This document shows, piece by piece, positions 1 through 7,373 of a stretch of 14,677 nt of DNA. The stretch is from assembly GCA_000482145.1 (NCBI GenBank), contig AUXH01000488.1, positions 1-14,677 on the forward strand, read 5' to 3'. The notes beneath the pieces are model-generated. The model was not told where the DNA came from and searched no databases. It was given only the letters and a program-made list of their open reading frames with translations. Every line of letters begins with the position of its first letter. Within the stretch, counting starts at the first letter, position 1. The translations under genes and the position numbers were made by a program. This DNA is from Strigomonas culicis. Taxonomy: Eukaryota > Euglenozoa > Kinetoplastea > Trypanosomatida > Trypanosomatidae.

Positions 1-76
1 AAAAATGAAAAATGAAAAATGAAAAAATGAAAAAATGAAAAAATGAAAAAATGAAAAAATGAAAAAAATGAAAAAA
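1..76. repeat. A-rich (A5-7)TG short tandem repeat
   Basis: The window opens with nine consecutive A-run+TG units: three with five A, then five with six A, then one with seven A, followed by a final A6. On the minus strand this reads as CA followed by T-runs. It lies beyond the stop of the leucine-rich-repeat gene, so it is 3' UTR or intergenic DNA, and its left edge is cut by the window. The A-run length rises steadily from left to right. Confidence 0.9.
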
Positions 77-256
77 CCTTCATCACCCAGATTTCACATA
101 TTATCATCATCATACAACAAATAAAATGTGTAGACCACGAAATGTCATACTCATCTCCATGGTGCTTTTCACTGTAAGAGTGAGGGGAACACTATCAAAA
201 AAAAAAGATCGAAACAAAAACTGCATTACGTCTCATCAGCTACGACAGCGACTCCG

Positions 257-1129
257 CTACTCATGGCGACGGAAGGCGAGAGGGAAGTGACGTTGGCCGC
301 AGCCAGCGCACCCACCGCCTCCGATGCGCACAGACTTCCAAGTATTTCTCAAGCAAAGCCTTCGGCAGCAGCCCGCAGTGACGAGACAGACGAGGGCCGC
401 CGCAGCCACCACGGCCGCCAGCGCGCCGCTCAGAGGACTCACCAGCACGCGGTTGAGCACACTTGGTGCAAGCGGGCAGGCGTTCACGGTGCTGCAGTTC
501 GCCCACGCGACCGGCGTGTCCTTCACCGCGTTGTGCAGCACGGGCACCGTCTTCCAGCTGTCCGGCTCGCAGCCGCAGAAGCGGTTGCCCTCCAGCCGCA
601 GGTACGTCAAGGAGGTCATCGCGGACCACGCCGCGGGCAGCGGGCCGTTCAGCTGACTGCTGCGCAGGTCCAGCGCCTGCAGCCGCGACAGGCCGCCCCA
701 CGCCGCGGGCAGCGTGCCGGCGAAGCCGCCGCGTAGGCTCAGCCGGAGAAGCTGCGACAGCCGCGACCAGCTCGCCGGCAGCGTCAGCGGGCCCCCGGAG
801 GTAACTTCTAGCATGATGCTGGCTGCAGCCACGTCGTAGGCCCTCACCTCCGGCAGCTGGCTGTTCGCCGCCACCGTCCCGTCACGCACTCGGATGTGGA
901 GCTTGCCCTCCGTATCGCACACCGCATTCGTTAACATCTCCCATTCCCAGTCGCAGTAGTTGTTCCCGGTAGACATTGTCGCAGCGAGCTGGTCGGGGAA
1001 GGCGGTCTGCAGGCCGCGCAGGAAGGAGACGGTGGGGCGGGCGCAGTCGGCGGCGCAGTACGCGCACAGCACCACCACCAGCCCGGCCAGCACCACCAGG
1101 GCGCGGCGGGCAGTCACGCGGGAAGCCAT
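257..1129 (-). CDS. Leucine-rich-repeat surface protein, PSA/GP46-like, transmembrane-anchored
   Basis: This 290-residue protein has an N-terminal signal or anchor segment (about residues 8-27), then a cysteine-containing cap around C59 and C71 (SFLRGLQTAF, NNYCDWEWE). About three leucine-rich repeats follow at residues 115-190, of the form LPxxWxxLxxLxxLxLxxN. A Cys-rich closing cap (C185, C187, C212, C218) leads to a hydrophobic segment at about 233-252 and a short basic tail with several Cys (GCCRRLCL). Cap and repeat pattern match the trypanosomatid surface antigen family (PSA-2/GP46, proteophosphoglycan-like), whose members are usually longer and often GPI-anchored. A genuine membrane helix followed by some 38 mostly cytoplasmic residues argues for a type I membrane protein here. 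The start is the first in-frame ATG; the frame runs upstream to a non-ATG codon near 1201. The gene ends in TAG. A role in surface contact or adhesion is inferred from the family; the ligand is unknown. Confidence 0.85.
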   Translation of the reverse strand: MASRVTARRALVVLAGLVVVLCAYCAADCARPTVSFLRGLQTAFPDQLAATMSTGNNYCDWEWEMLTNAVCDTEGKLHIRVRDGTVAANSQLPEVRAYDVAAASIMLEVTSGGPLTLPASWSRLSQLLRLSLRGGFAGTLPAAWGGLSRLQALDLRSSQLNGPLPAAWSAMTSLTYLRLEGNRFCGCEPDSWKTVPVLHNAVKDTPVAWANCSTVNACPLAPSVLNRVLVSPLSGALAAVVAAAALVCLVTAGCCRRLCLRNTWKSVRIGGGGCAGCGQRHFPLAFRRHE

Positions 1130-1723
1130 CGCGGAGGAAGCAGAGAGAAGAAAGGGAAAGAAAGAGAAAAGAAATGAATTCTCAAAAAAGAGCAAGATCA
1201 CTGATAGAGGCTACTTTACCACATGAAAGAAGGAGGTGAGAAGCAGGGAGACAGAGAGATAACGCCGATAAACTACAAAGAGATTTCAGAAGAGCAATTA
1301 TAGAGGATGAAACGATCGGCGAGTGTAGACTGCATTTCATGCCGTGTGTACAGTTGGGTAGTCTATGCAGGTTCGAGAAGGTTGTCATGCCTCCTTACCC
1401 TTTCATATGCTACTCCTGTTGCCATGGAGACATGTTTCAGGGATCAAAAAAAAGGGGGGAAAGAGGCAAAAGAAACCAATGATTATAAAAATGACTGAGT
1501 GAAAGAGAGAATGCATTCAAATGCTATAGTACAATGTATGAGTATAGAGGGTCCAAATCATGCGTATGACACTAGAAACATGGACAGCAAAGCAAAAGTG
1601 GAAGTACGTGTGCGGCAAAGGAAACGAAAGGTATAAAAAAAAAGGTATGCCAGTTGTGTACCGTTTATTTCCTACATTTTGTTCTGTTGGTTGGTTTGAC
1701 TCGGATTGATTTTTTTTTTCGCT
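1130..1723. other. Intergenic region between the SLC66A2-like and LRR genes
   Basis: These 594 bases hold the 3' UTR of the PQ-loop gene (right) and the splice signal and 5' UTR of the LRR gene (left). A moderately GC-containing patch at about 1300-1440 interrupts the AT-rich background. I looked for a tRNA there because of a GGTTCGA string near 1369 and found no cloverleaf. No open frame looks coding. Confidence 0.7.
1211..1259 (-). promoter_or_regulatory. Predicted spliced-leader acceptor for the LRR gene
   Basis: On the minus strand positions 1259 to 1225 are strongly pyrimidine-rich. The first AG dinucleotides after it fall at 1215/1214 and 1212/1211. No ATG lies between these and the start at 1129, giving a 5' UTR of about 80 bases. 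A second pyrimidine stretch (1142-1171) lies inside that UTR and has no AG after it. The acceptor is inferred from pattern only. Confidence 0.5.
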
Positions 1724-3307
1724 TCAATTGATTTTCTCTTTTCTTGTTCGGCTATGGAGATTGCTGCTGCTGTGTGAGCCCACGTGTGGTCGATGAGCGG
1801 TCAGCGCCTCCGCCTGATGCGGGGCTGGACGCTCCGTCCTGTGCTCTTGATGGGGGTGATCGACACTACTCTTCTGACTAGGATCCATGTGCGTTGCTTC
1901 CTTCTCCGTTCCATCCAACACGGCCGTGTCATCCACGCGCAAGGTGGCGGGCACCAACAGATCAAACCGCTGGTCGTCGGAGGGCGATGGCAGCGCTACC
2001 ACCAGCGAATCCGCACGGTGGTGAGGGGGTGCGTCCGCCGATGTGCCGTCGCCGCGGGGGTACCGGTAGTACTGGTAGAGCACAACAAAGTCGAGGCAGA
2101 ACTGAAAGATGCCACAGAAAATGAAAGGCTTTGGTTGCTTGTCGATGATATAATAAATGACCTTGATCGCGTCGCCGATAAACCAGCTGAAGATCAAGAA
2201 CAAGTGGAGGCCCTTCGTGTTTTTGCGTTTTTCATTCCGAATGATCTGCGGTATCACCAGTGCTGCCTCAATGCCCAGCGCCGCGTAGCCGACCACCTCC
2301 ACCAGGACCGTCGCCACGCGCCGCCACGTTGTGTGCGCCGTCGACGTGTGGGCCGCGTTGTGGAAGACGGCGGCGGCGCCCAGCACGCGGACCAGCAGGA
2401 CCACGTAGGGCGCACCAAGCGCGAGCGTACAGCAGACATAGCGGCCGGTGAAGGAGAGCGCGTCCACGCCGATGAAGCGGTTGGTGAGAGAGTCCTCCAG
2501 CTGAAACACCTTTTGTCGCAGCGCCTGCCACGCGGAAGCCTCGTGCGCCTCCACAGCGATGCTGTCCTCCACACCCACGTGCACGCTGCCACGGGGTCCA
2601 TCCGGCGGCGGGTCCACCACCGCCGCATCCGGCCCGTCCACGGTGGGGTCGGCGGGTGGCTCGGCGCCATCCCCATCGCCGGCACCCGCCGCGTCCTCGT
2701 CCCCCGCGCGGGGCCCGTCGACGCCGCTTTCCCGCAGGAAGCGGTAGACGGTCAGCACCTTACACAGCAGCAACAGATGGACGGCGACCGCGAAGAGGCT
2801 CTGGAGGAGGAGCACGTTTCGAAAACGGTGGCCGAGATAGTAGAAGATGCGGGTCGTGTTGCTTGTCAGTAAGATGAGCGACACGAAGGGCGAGAACGCT
2901 TCCACCTGCCGCCGCAGCGCCTGTAGCAGCCCCGCGCGATGCGGCGGCGCCGGCGCGCTGGCGTGTGTGTGGTCCATATCGTGCGGCACCTCTGGCGTGG
3001 GTGCGCGCGGCGCCGCCAGCAGCCCCAGCTGGTGCCGCACCGCCGCGAAGTAGGACTGGATCTCGAAATACTGGAACACGTACCCGAGATGCGGCCCGAG
3101 CATCAGCCCCGCCAAGAAGCCATACGTCAGAACATGGAGAAAAAAGGAGGAAGCAGAAGACGAAGACGACGACGACGACGACGAAGCAGCAGAGGCGTCA
3201 CTATTGGCACTACTCGCCGCCAGAGCCGCGGCGGCGCAGGACGCGCTCAGACAGGCGCCGCTATAACAGAGCAGCGTTACCGCTAGCGGGTAGTGCAGGG
3301 CCCTCAT
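1724..3307 (-). CDS. PQ-loop membrane protein, SLC66A2 (PQLC1)-like
   Basis: This 527-residue protein is predicted to cross the membrane about seven times. The second PQ loop is clear: PQ at 353-354, then RNEKRKNTKGLHLFLIFSW and a GDAIKVIYY segment near 378. This matches the SLC66A2 pattern VPQ-x-x-RN...GDAxKxxY. The region FSPFVSLILLTSN...FYYLGHRFRNVLLLQS (138-170) matches the helix after the first PQ loop of that family. In the first loop the PQ has become FQ (78-79), and about 50 Pro/His-rich residues (about 88-135) are inserted after it. Residues 193-257 form an acidic Pro/Gly loop, and the last 110 residues are a polar tail. The N terminus has a hydrophobic segment and a ten-serine run (about 42-51) written by a GAC-type repeat. 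Human SLC66A2 and yeast Any1/Cfs1 have been linked to phospholipid scrambling at endosomes or Golgi; a similar role is inferred. Human SLC66A2 is about half as long. Starts with ATG, ends in TGA. Confidence 0.9.
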   Translation of the reverse strand: MRALHYPLAVTLLCYSGACLSASCAAAALAASSANSDASAASSSSSSSSSSASSFFLHVLTYGFLAGLMLGPHLGYVFQYFEIQSYFAAVRHQLGLLAAPRAPTPEVPHDMDHTHASAPAPPHRAGLLQALRRQVEAFSPFVSLILLTSNTTRIFYYLGHRFRNVLLLQSLFAVAVHLLLLCKVLTVYRFLRESGVDGPRAGDEDAAGAGDGDGAEPPADPTVDGPDAAVVDPPPDGPRGSVHVGVEDSIAVEAHEASAWQALRQKVFQLEDSLTNRFIGVDALSFTGRYVCCTLALGAPYVVLLVRVLGAAAVFHNAAHTSTAHTTWRRVATVLVEVVGYAALGIEAALVIPQIIRNEKRKNTKGLHLFLIFSWFIGDAIKVIYYIIDKQPKPFIFCGIFQFCLDFVVLYQYYRYPRGDGTSADAPPHHRADSLVVALPSPSDDQRFDLLVPATLRVDDTAVLDGTEKEATHMDPSQKSSVDHPHQEHRTERPAPHQAEALTAHRPHVGSHSSSNLHSRTRKEKIN

Positions 3308-3755
3308 GTTTTTTTTTTCCGTGGTAGGTTGTTGCTGTGGTTAGCAATGATGATGCTTTTATTTAAAGTACTTTATTGTTTAAGATATTTACTTCCCATG
3401 CAACGAAAAAATGATAATGATGATAGCAAGTAGAGACAGGTGTGTCTCAAAGAAAGATTACTATATAGAATAGGAAGAAGCGAGAAAAGAAGTAAAATAG
3501 AAAGGAAAAACAATAAAAGAAATGCAAAGCCCCTTTAGCTTTTCATTGGTGGTAACAGAAAAAGACAAAGAAAAAAAAATGGAGCACTTTGATAATGTAT
3601 TTATATGCAACCATTATTAGAGGAACCGTTCACGTTGTTGTTGATTATCTTTTTTCTTAAGGTTTACAAGAAAAAAAAAGCGTTACAATTAAAAAAAAAA
3701 CCATAAATGTGACAACGAGGCATTGAAATTACGTGATGCAGAGATATACTTTCGT
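3308..3755. other. Intergenic region between the 844-residue protein gene and the SLC66A2-like gene
   Basis: These 448 AT-rich bases carry the 3' UTR of the 844-residue gene, several A8-A9 runs around 3660-3705, and the splice signal and 5' UTR of the PQ-loop gene. I see no coding frame or structured RNA in it. Confidence 0.7.
3461..3511 (-). promoter_or_regulatory. Predicted spliced-leader acceptor for the SLC66A2-like gene
   Basis: Minus-strand positions 3511 to 3472 are a long CT-rich tract, and the first AG after it is at 3462/3461. This would give a 5' UTR of about 153 bases that contains an eight-codon upstream ORF starting at 3399. A weaker alternative AG at 3336/3335 would give a 27-base UTR without it. 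The choice cannot be settled from sequence. Confidence 0.5.
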
Positions 3756-6290
3756 TCATAGCTCTTCCTTCTCCTCGCTGAACTGACCGACTTTGGACAG
3801 CTGTTCGGAAATCGTTTTACCTAATTTCAACAGCTTCAGCACACTCTCCTCCGCCGTGTTCGGCACCCATACCGTCTCAGGCTCCACCCCGGGCGCCGCC
3901 TCCTGTGGCGGCTGCGGCTTGCTCTTATCACCGCGCCGGTCCACCGGGCGACACACATAGAGCGTGCGCGCCTGCTGCGCATACGGGAGGTAGCCCTCCT
4001 CCAGGAGCTGCACCAGCCGGGCGATGTTCTGGTGCTCGAGCTGCATCACCTGCAGATGCTGCAGCCCCTCGCGGGTGCCGGCGATGCTGTACACCACGAT
4101 GAATATGGTGCCGAGGAGGTGCTGCAGCTGAAGGAACAACAGACGGTCCGACTCGTGGAAAACGGGCGGCACCGCATTCGCGGAAGCGCCAGGATGCTGC
4201 TGCTGCTGCTGCTGCTGCTGCTGATCCGACGATTCCAACAGGTATTCACTGGAGGGGCGGAAAAGCTCGGTCAACACCGAGACCGGGCGCGCCGCACCCG
4301 GCAGCGTGTGGTAGCCCTCATTGAAGACGCTCTTGTAATAATGGAACAGCGTCTCCAGCATGCCCTCGGACTCCGCCAGGATGGACTGCAGGGCGGACAG
4401 CACGTTCAGTGAGATGTGGTTTTCGTAGAAGCCCAGGCTCTCCCCGCGCGCGCCCGGGTGGTCCGGGTCGTTCTGCACTTCCGCGAAGCGCATCAGGATG
4501 GATAAGCTTGTGGACATGATCTGGAACGGCTCCGCATCAAACGGACGCAGCCGCGTCTGGATTGTCGTCTTCTTCTCCTGCGGGTCGCGCGCGTCGCCGG
4601 CGGCGGTGGTGTGCTCAACAAACGCCTGCACGAGGGAGGAGAGCGCCATGTGCAGCACCGGCTCGGAGAGAAACACGTTCGACACCGCCAGCGCGGCCGG
4701 CGTCGCGTAGCATCGACCGGGCGCCACCTCGTCCCCGCCGCCGGCCCCGTCCATCTGTTGCTTCGCGTTGGTGATGTACTGAAAGGTGTGTAACACGTGG
4801 AGCTTGATTTCACTCTGCAGCCGTCGCAGCTCCACGAGCTGCAGCACCGCCAGCTCTTCGTGGGTCGTCGGGGGCGTCGGCGGGGGAAGCGCAGGGGCCT
4901 CGATCTCCAGCTCGGACAGAATAAATAGGTTGGCCTGGAGGAGATGCCGCAGCAGGGCGTAGTACATCTTATCCTGTTGGTCACTCATGTGCAGGGCGCC
5001 TCCCGCGCCGTCCGCCTCGCCCTCTCCCCCCTCCTGCAGACCTGCTTTCTCATAGAGCAGATCAAACAGAAGCGCCAGGTTGGGTGTGTGGGAGACCACT
5101 TGGGAGAGCATCAAGTACACCTTGTGGTAGAGCGGCAGCAGCGCCTCCATCGTCTGCCGCTGCGGGTCGGCGGCGCTGGAGGTGGGGGTCAGCCGCAGAT
5201 GGACGTAGGCGCGCTCTGCGGACTGCGGCATGTGCAGCAGCAGCCGCGCCGCGCGCTCGTCGGTCGAGGCGGCGCCGTACTTGCCGCGCGTCAGCACGTC
5301 GCGGGAGAGGAGGTAGAGCGCGTCGACGAGCGTCTCCAGTGCGAAGAAGGAAATCGCCTCGTACCGCGGGCGGCGCCGCGGCGCATCCGCGGCGCGCGTG
5401 GCGCCGTCGGCGGCGCCCTCCGAGGCGAGCAGGGCCGCCAGGACGGCCAGTGCGGGATCGAGCGCCAGCAGCGTCAGGTGCGGGTCACGCGCCGCATCGC
5501 TCGTGTGGCCGTCAGCGGTGCCGCAGCGGCCGCGATACTGCGCAAGCAGGTGGCTAATAAATTCGGCCACTATCTCCTCCGCGCGCGCGGCCTCGACGTG
5601 CGTCTTCACCGCCGCCGGCGGCGCGCCGGCCTGATCCGCGACGTCGAAGAGGGAGAGGCCGTTGATGGACTGACACAGCACGACGCAGTTGAGTAAGCTC
5701 TGCGCGACGTACACCTTTCCCTTCTCGGAGAGCTGCCCGGCGCGCGTCATCATCTGCAGTAGGAAGGGGACCGCCCCGCTGGTCGCGAAGACGTCCGCGG
5801 CGGAGAGCGCACTCGCGGCCTGTTCCCCGTCCGCGGGAGGGCTGCGGTGCTGCTGGTGGATGGCCTGGCAGCTGTTGGCGATGCAGCGGCACACCGCCTC
5901 CCGAATCTTCATATTCTGGGGGTAGCGCGTCGCGATCTGCAGCAGAAAGTGAACGCCGTGACCATCCGCCGTCTGAGGGCTCGGCGCATCATTGTGCAGC
6001 ATTGTGAAGAGCATGGCGGAGTCCTCATCCGTCTGGTCCAGCTGCATCACATGGCTGAGGGCGGTCTCGAACAAAACCTCATGTACCTTCGCCGCATCAT
6101 TCGCCGTTGTCGCGGTAGCGGGCGTCGGCTGCGCCTCCACGCGGATCGACTCGCGCAGCAGGGAGGCGATCGTCGCAAGGTCAGCCTGCGGCGCCGCGAA
6201 GGGCGCGTCGTTCTGTTGGCTATTGAGAAAGAGCGCCTTCGATGCCAACAGCGCCGACATGTGCCGGTGGAGATGTGTGAGACGAAACAT
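3756..6290 (-). CDS. Large alpha-helical (armadillo-like) protein of unknown function with polyQ run
   Basis: I do not recognise a named family for this 844-residue protein. It is mostly predicted helix with leucine-rich segments that look like ARM/HEAT pairs, for example VHFLLQIATRYPQNMKIREA followed by a short helix, and VPFLLQMMTRAGQLSEKGKV followed by another. No catalytic motif, membrane helix or zinc site is visible. A CAG-type tract encodes nine glutamines at residues 690-698, and alanine-rich spacers occur elsewhere. The short basic N terminus (MFRLTHLHRHMSALLASK) might be a mitochondrial targeting signal, but this is weak. The start is the first ATG after the predicted splice acceptor; an upstream in-frame extension of 39 residues begins at a GTG, is AT-rich and lies before the acceptor. 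It ends in TGA. A scaffolding role is a guess from the fold impression only. Confidence 0.85.
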   Translation of the reverse strand: MFRLTHLHRHMSALLASKALFLNSQQNDAPFAAPQADLATIASLLRESIRVEAQPTPATATTANDAAKVHEVLFETALSHVMQLDQTDEDSAMLFTMLHNDAPSPQTADGHGVHFLLQIATRYPQNMKIREAVCRCIANSCQAIHQQHRSPPADGEQAASALSAADVFATSGAVPFLLQMMTRAGQLSEKGKVYVAQSLLNCVVLCQSINGLSLFDVADQAGAPPAAVKTHVEAARAEEIVAEFISHLLAQYRGRCGTADGHTSDAARDPHLTLLALDPALAVLAALLASEGAADGATRAADAPRRRPRYEAISFFALETLVDALYLLSRDVLTRGKYGAASTDERAARLLLHMPQSAERAYVHLRLTPTSSAADPQRQTMEALLPLYHKVYLMLSQVVSHTPNLALLFDLLYEKAGLQEGGEGEADGAGGALHMSDQQDKMYYALLRHLLQANLFILSELEIEAPALPPPTPPTTHEELAVLQLVELRRLQSEIKLHVLHTFQYITNAKQQMDGAGGGDEVAPGRCYATPAALAVSNVFLSEPVLHMALSSLVQAFVEHTTAAGDARDPQEKKTTIQTRLRPFDAEPFQIMSTSLSILMRFAEVQNDPDHPGARGESLGFYENHISLNVLSALQSILAESEGMLETLFHYYKSVFNEGYHTLPGAARPVSVLTELFRPSSEYLLESSDQQQQQQQQQHPGASANAVPPVFHESDRLLFLQLQHLLGTIFIVVYSIAGTREGLQHLQVMQLEHQNIARLVQLLEEGYLPYAQQARTLYVCRPVDRRGDKSKPQPPQEAAPGVEPETVWVPNTAEESVLKLLKLGKTISEQLSKVGQFSEEKEEL
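4197..4223. repeat. (CTG)9 trinucleotide repeat encoding polyglutamine
   Basis: Nine perfect CTG units on the plus strand read as CAG codons in the 844-residue protein. All nine Gln codons are CAG, so the tract is a pure microsatellite likely to vary in length between strains, and sits in a polar linker. Confidence 0.95.
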
Positions 6291-6329
6291 CTTTCCTGTT
6301 TTGTTTGTTTGTTCTTTGTCTTTTATTTT

Positions 6330-6357
6330 CTTTAAAAAAAAAGAACAGAAAATGGTT
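6330..6357 (-). promoter_or_regulatory. Predicted spliced-leader acceptor for the 844-residue protein gene
   Basis: Minus-strand TTTTCTGTTCTTTTTTTTT runs into AAAG, placing the AG at 6331/6330. The resulting 5' UTR is about 39 bases with no upstream ATG, which supports the start at 6290. Confidence 0.6.
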
Positions 6358-6433
6358 TTCTGTTCGCACACAAATAGGAAGAGAAGAGAAAGAGCGAAAT
6401 AATACACATTTTTTTATATAAAGAGAATAAGAC

Positions 6434-6478
6434 TGCTTAGAAGCCACTACATGCATGTACGGATGCATCTTAAGCAGC
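6434..6478. repeat. Nested inverted repeat (candidate 3' UTR hairpin)
   Basis: Outer arms CTGCTTA (6434-6440) and TAAGCAG (6472-6478) are perfect complements. Inside them ATGCAT (6452-6457) pairs with ATGCAT (6464-6469) around a six-base loop. An 11-base bulge sits on the left and two bases on the right. It is downstream of the Lys-rich gene stop. Confidence 0.6.
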
Positions 6479-6543
6479 GACAACATCAAGAGTGTACACG
6501 CATCTTCGTGCTTTCTCTCTTTTCTTTTTAGAAATGTGCGTAC

Positions 6544-6571
6544 GTGTGTGTGTGTGTGTGTGTGTGTGTGT
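6544..6571. repeat. (GT)14 dinucleotide repeat
   Basis: Fourteen perfect GT units on the plus strand become (CA)14 in the minus-strand transcript, within the presumed 3' UTR of the Lys-rich protein gene. Confidence 0.95.
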
Positions 6572-6675
6572 ACAGTTTGTTTAATAAACAAACATAAGTA
6601 TAATATAGAACAAGAGCACCAATAACATGAAACCATAAGCCTCATAATAGGCATGCGAAATCATGCATAGCGCCC

Positions 6676-6969
6676 TCACTTACCTTTCTTCGACGGACCG
6701 CTTCCGCCCTTCTTGAGCACCCCGGAGGCCTTGCCGAACTTACCGCTGAAGTTGTACCCGCCGCTCTTGAACTTGCGGTCCTTGATGGATCCGCTCTTGT
6801 TCTTTATCTTACCATAGGACATTTTGCCGCTCCCCGCGTTGCCCTTCTTGAGTGACATGATCTTCATCTTGCGGTTTTGGTTTTTCGTTTTACTCTTCAC
6901 CATTTTGGGAACAAACGTCTTGCCCTTCTTCTTTGCATCGCGACGGAGCTGGTTGTTGCTACGCCCCAT
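6676..6969 (-). CDS. Small lysine-rich basic protein, candidate nucleolar/RNA-binding
   Basis: This 97-residue protein has about a quarter lysine, plus Arg, Gly and Ser, and only two acidic residues (D11 and one near residue 65). It starts MGRSNNQLRRDAKKKGKTF, continues with KTKNQNRKMKIMSLKKGNAG, and ends in Gly/Lys/Ser-rich repeats (SGKFGKASG, KKGGSGPSKKGK). There is no signal peptide, membrane segment or zinc site. I do not recognise a family. The composition resembles ribosome-associated or nucleolar assembly proteins that bind RNA by charge, so a nucleolar role is inferred. It has an ATG start preceded by AAG, a short predicted 5' UTR without upstream ATG, and ends in TGA. Its codons are noticeably less GC-rich than its neighbours, partly because of the many Lys codons. 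Confidence 0.8.
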   Translation of the reverse strand: MGRSNNQLRRDAKKKGKTFVPKMVKSKTKNQNRKMKIMSLKKGNAGSGKMSYGKIKNKSGSIKDRKFKSGGYNFSGKFGKASGVLKKGGSGPSKKGK

Positions 6970-7014
6970 CTTGTTGTTATAATTAGGATATGTGTGTGCT
7001 TGTATTCACAATGG

Positions 7015-7091
7015 CTGATGTGGTGACATGAAGATTTTGTAGAATAAAAAAAGAAGAAAGAGAGCGAGAGAAAGAGAAGAGAGAAGAGATC
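7015..7091 (-). promoter_or_regulatory. Predicted spliced-leader acceptor for the Lys-rich gene
   Basis: Minus-strand positions 7090 to 7043 form a nearly pure CT tract. The first AG after it is at 7016/7015, about 27 bases on. The 45-base UTR that results has no upstream ATG. Confidence 0.6.
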
Positions 7092-7210
7092 AGTGGAAAA
7101 GGGACAACGAGGGGTTGGGGATATTTAATATCGCTTTTTTCGTTGTTTTCCGTATACACCTAAAGATACGTAAAGCAACTCAGTATGCACGCATGATACG
7201 GGAAATAGAG

Positions 7211-7230
7211 AATAATAATAATAATAATAA
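7211..7230. repeat. (AAT)6 trinucleotide repeat
   Basis: Six AAT units plus AA on the plus strand. A run of ATT units at 7322-7335 is its reverse complement over 14 bases, about 90 bases away, so the two could pair in the transcript. Confidence 0.9.
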
Positions 7231-7373
7231 ACCGAGAAGGAAACTGTATCCTACAGATGTCCACACGGCTAACAGATAGAACAAGCAAATAGTATTGGTG
7301 TTGCTATTATAATCCCTCTTCATTATTATTATTATCTTTTTTTTTTATGGTTATGTGTATTCTGTTTTGTTTT

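Larger units (their letters stand above)
6291..6675. other. Intergenic region with hairpin and (GT)14, 3' UTR of the Lys-rich gene
   Basis: These 385 bases include the 5' UTR and splice site of the 844-residue gene and, further right, the presumed 3' UTR of the Lys-rich gene. The latter holds a (GT)14 repeat and a nested inverted repeat at 6434-6478. No coding frame is credible. Confidence 0.7.
6970..7373. other. Intergenic region between the PHD gene and the Lys-rich gene
   Basis: These 404 bases hold the 3' UTR of the PHD-finger gene, with an AAT tract at 7211-7230 and a complementary ATT tract at 7322-7335, and the splice signal of the Lys-rich gene. No coding frame is credible. Confidence 0.7.

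Noticed and set aside
1300..1440. Possible tRNA or small RNA near a GGTTCGA string
   Set aside because: No acceptor, D or anticodon arms could be built around it, and the T-arm does not close.
1784..2872. 362-codon plus-strand frame
   Set aside because: Antisense shadow of the SLC66A2-like gene, whose minus frame shows clear membrane helices and a PQ motif.
4944..5696. 250-codon plus-strand frame
   Set aside because: Antisense shadow of the 844-residue gene with Arg/Gly/Val-biased composition and no recognisable domain.
6291..6407. N-terminal extension of the 844-residue protein to 6407
   Set aside because: It begins at a GTG, is AT-rich, and lies upstream of the predicted splice acceptor at 6330.
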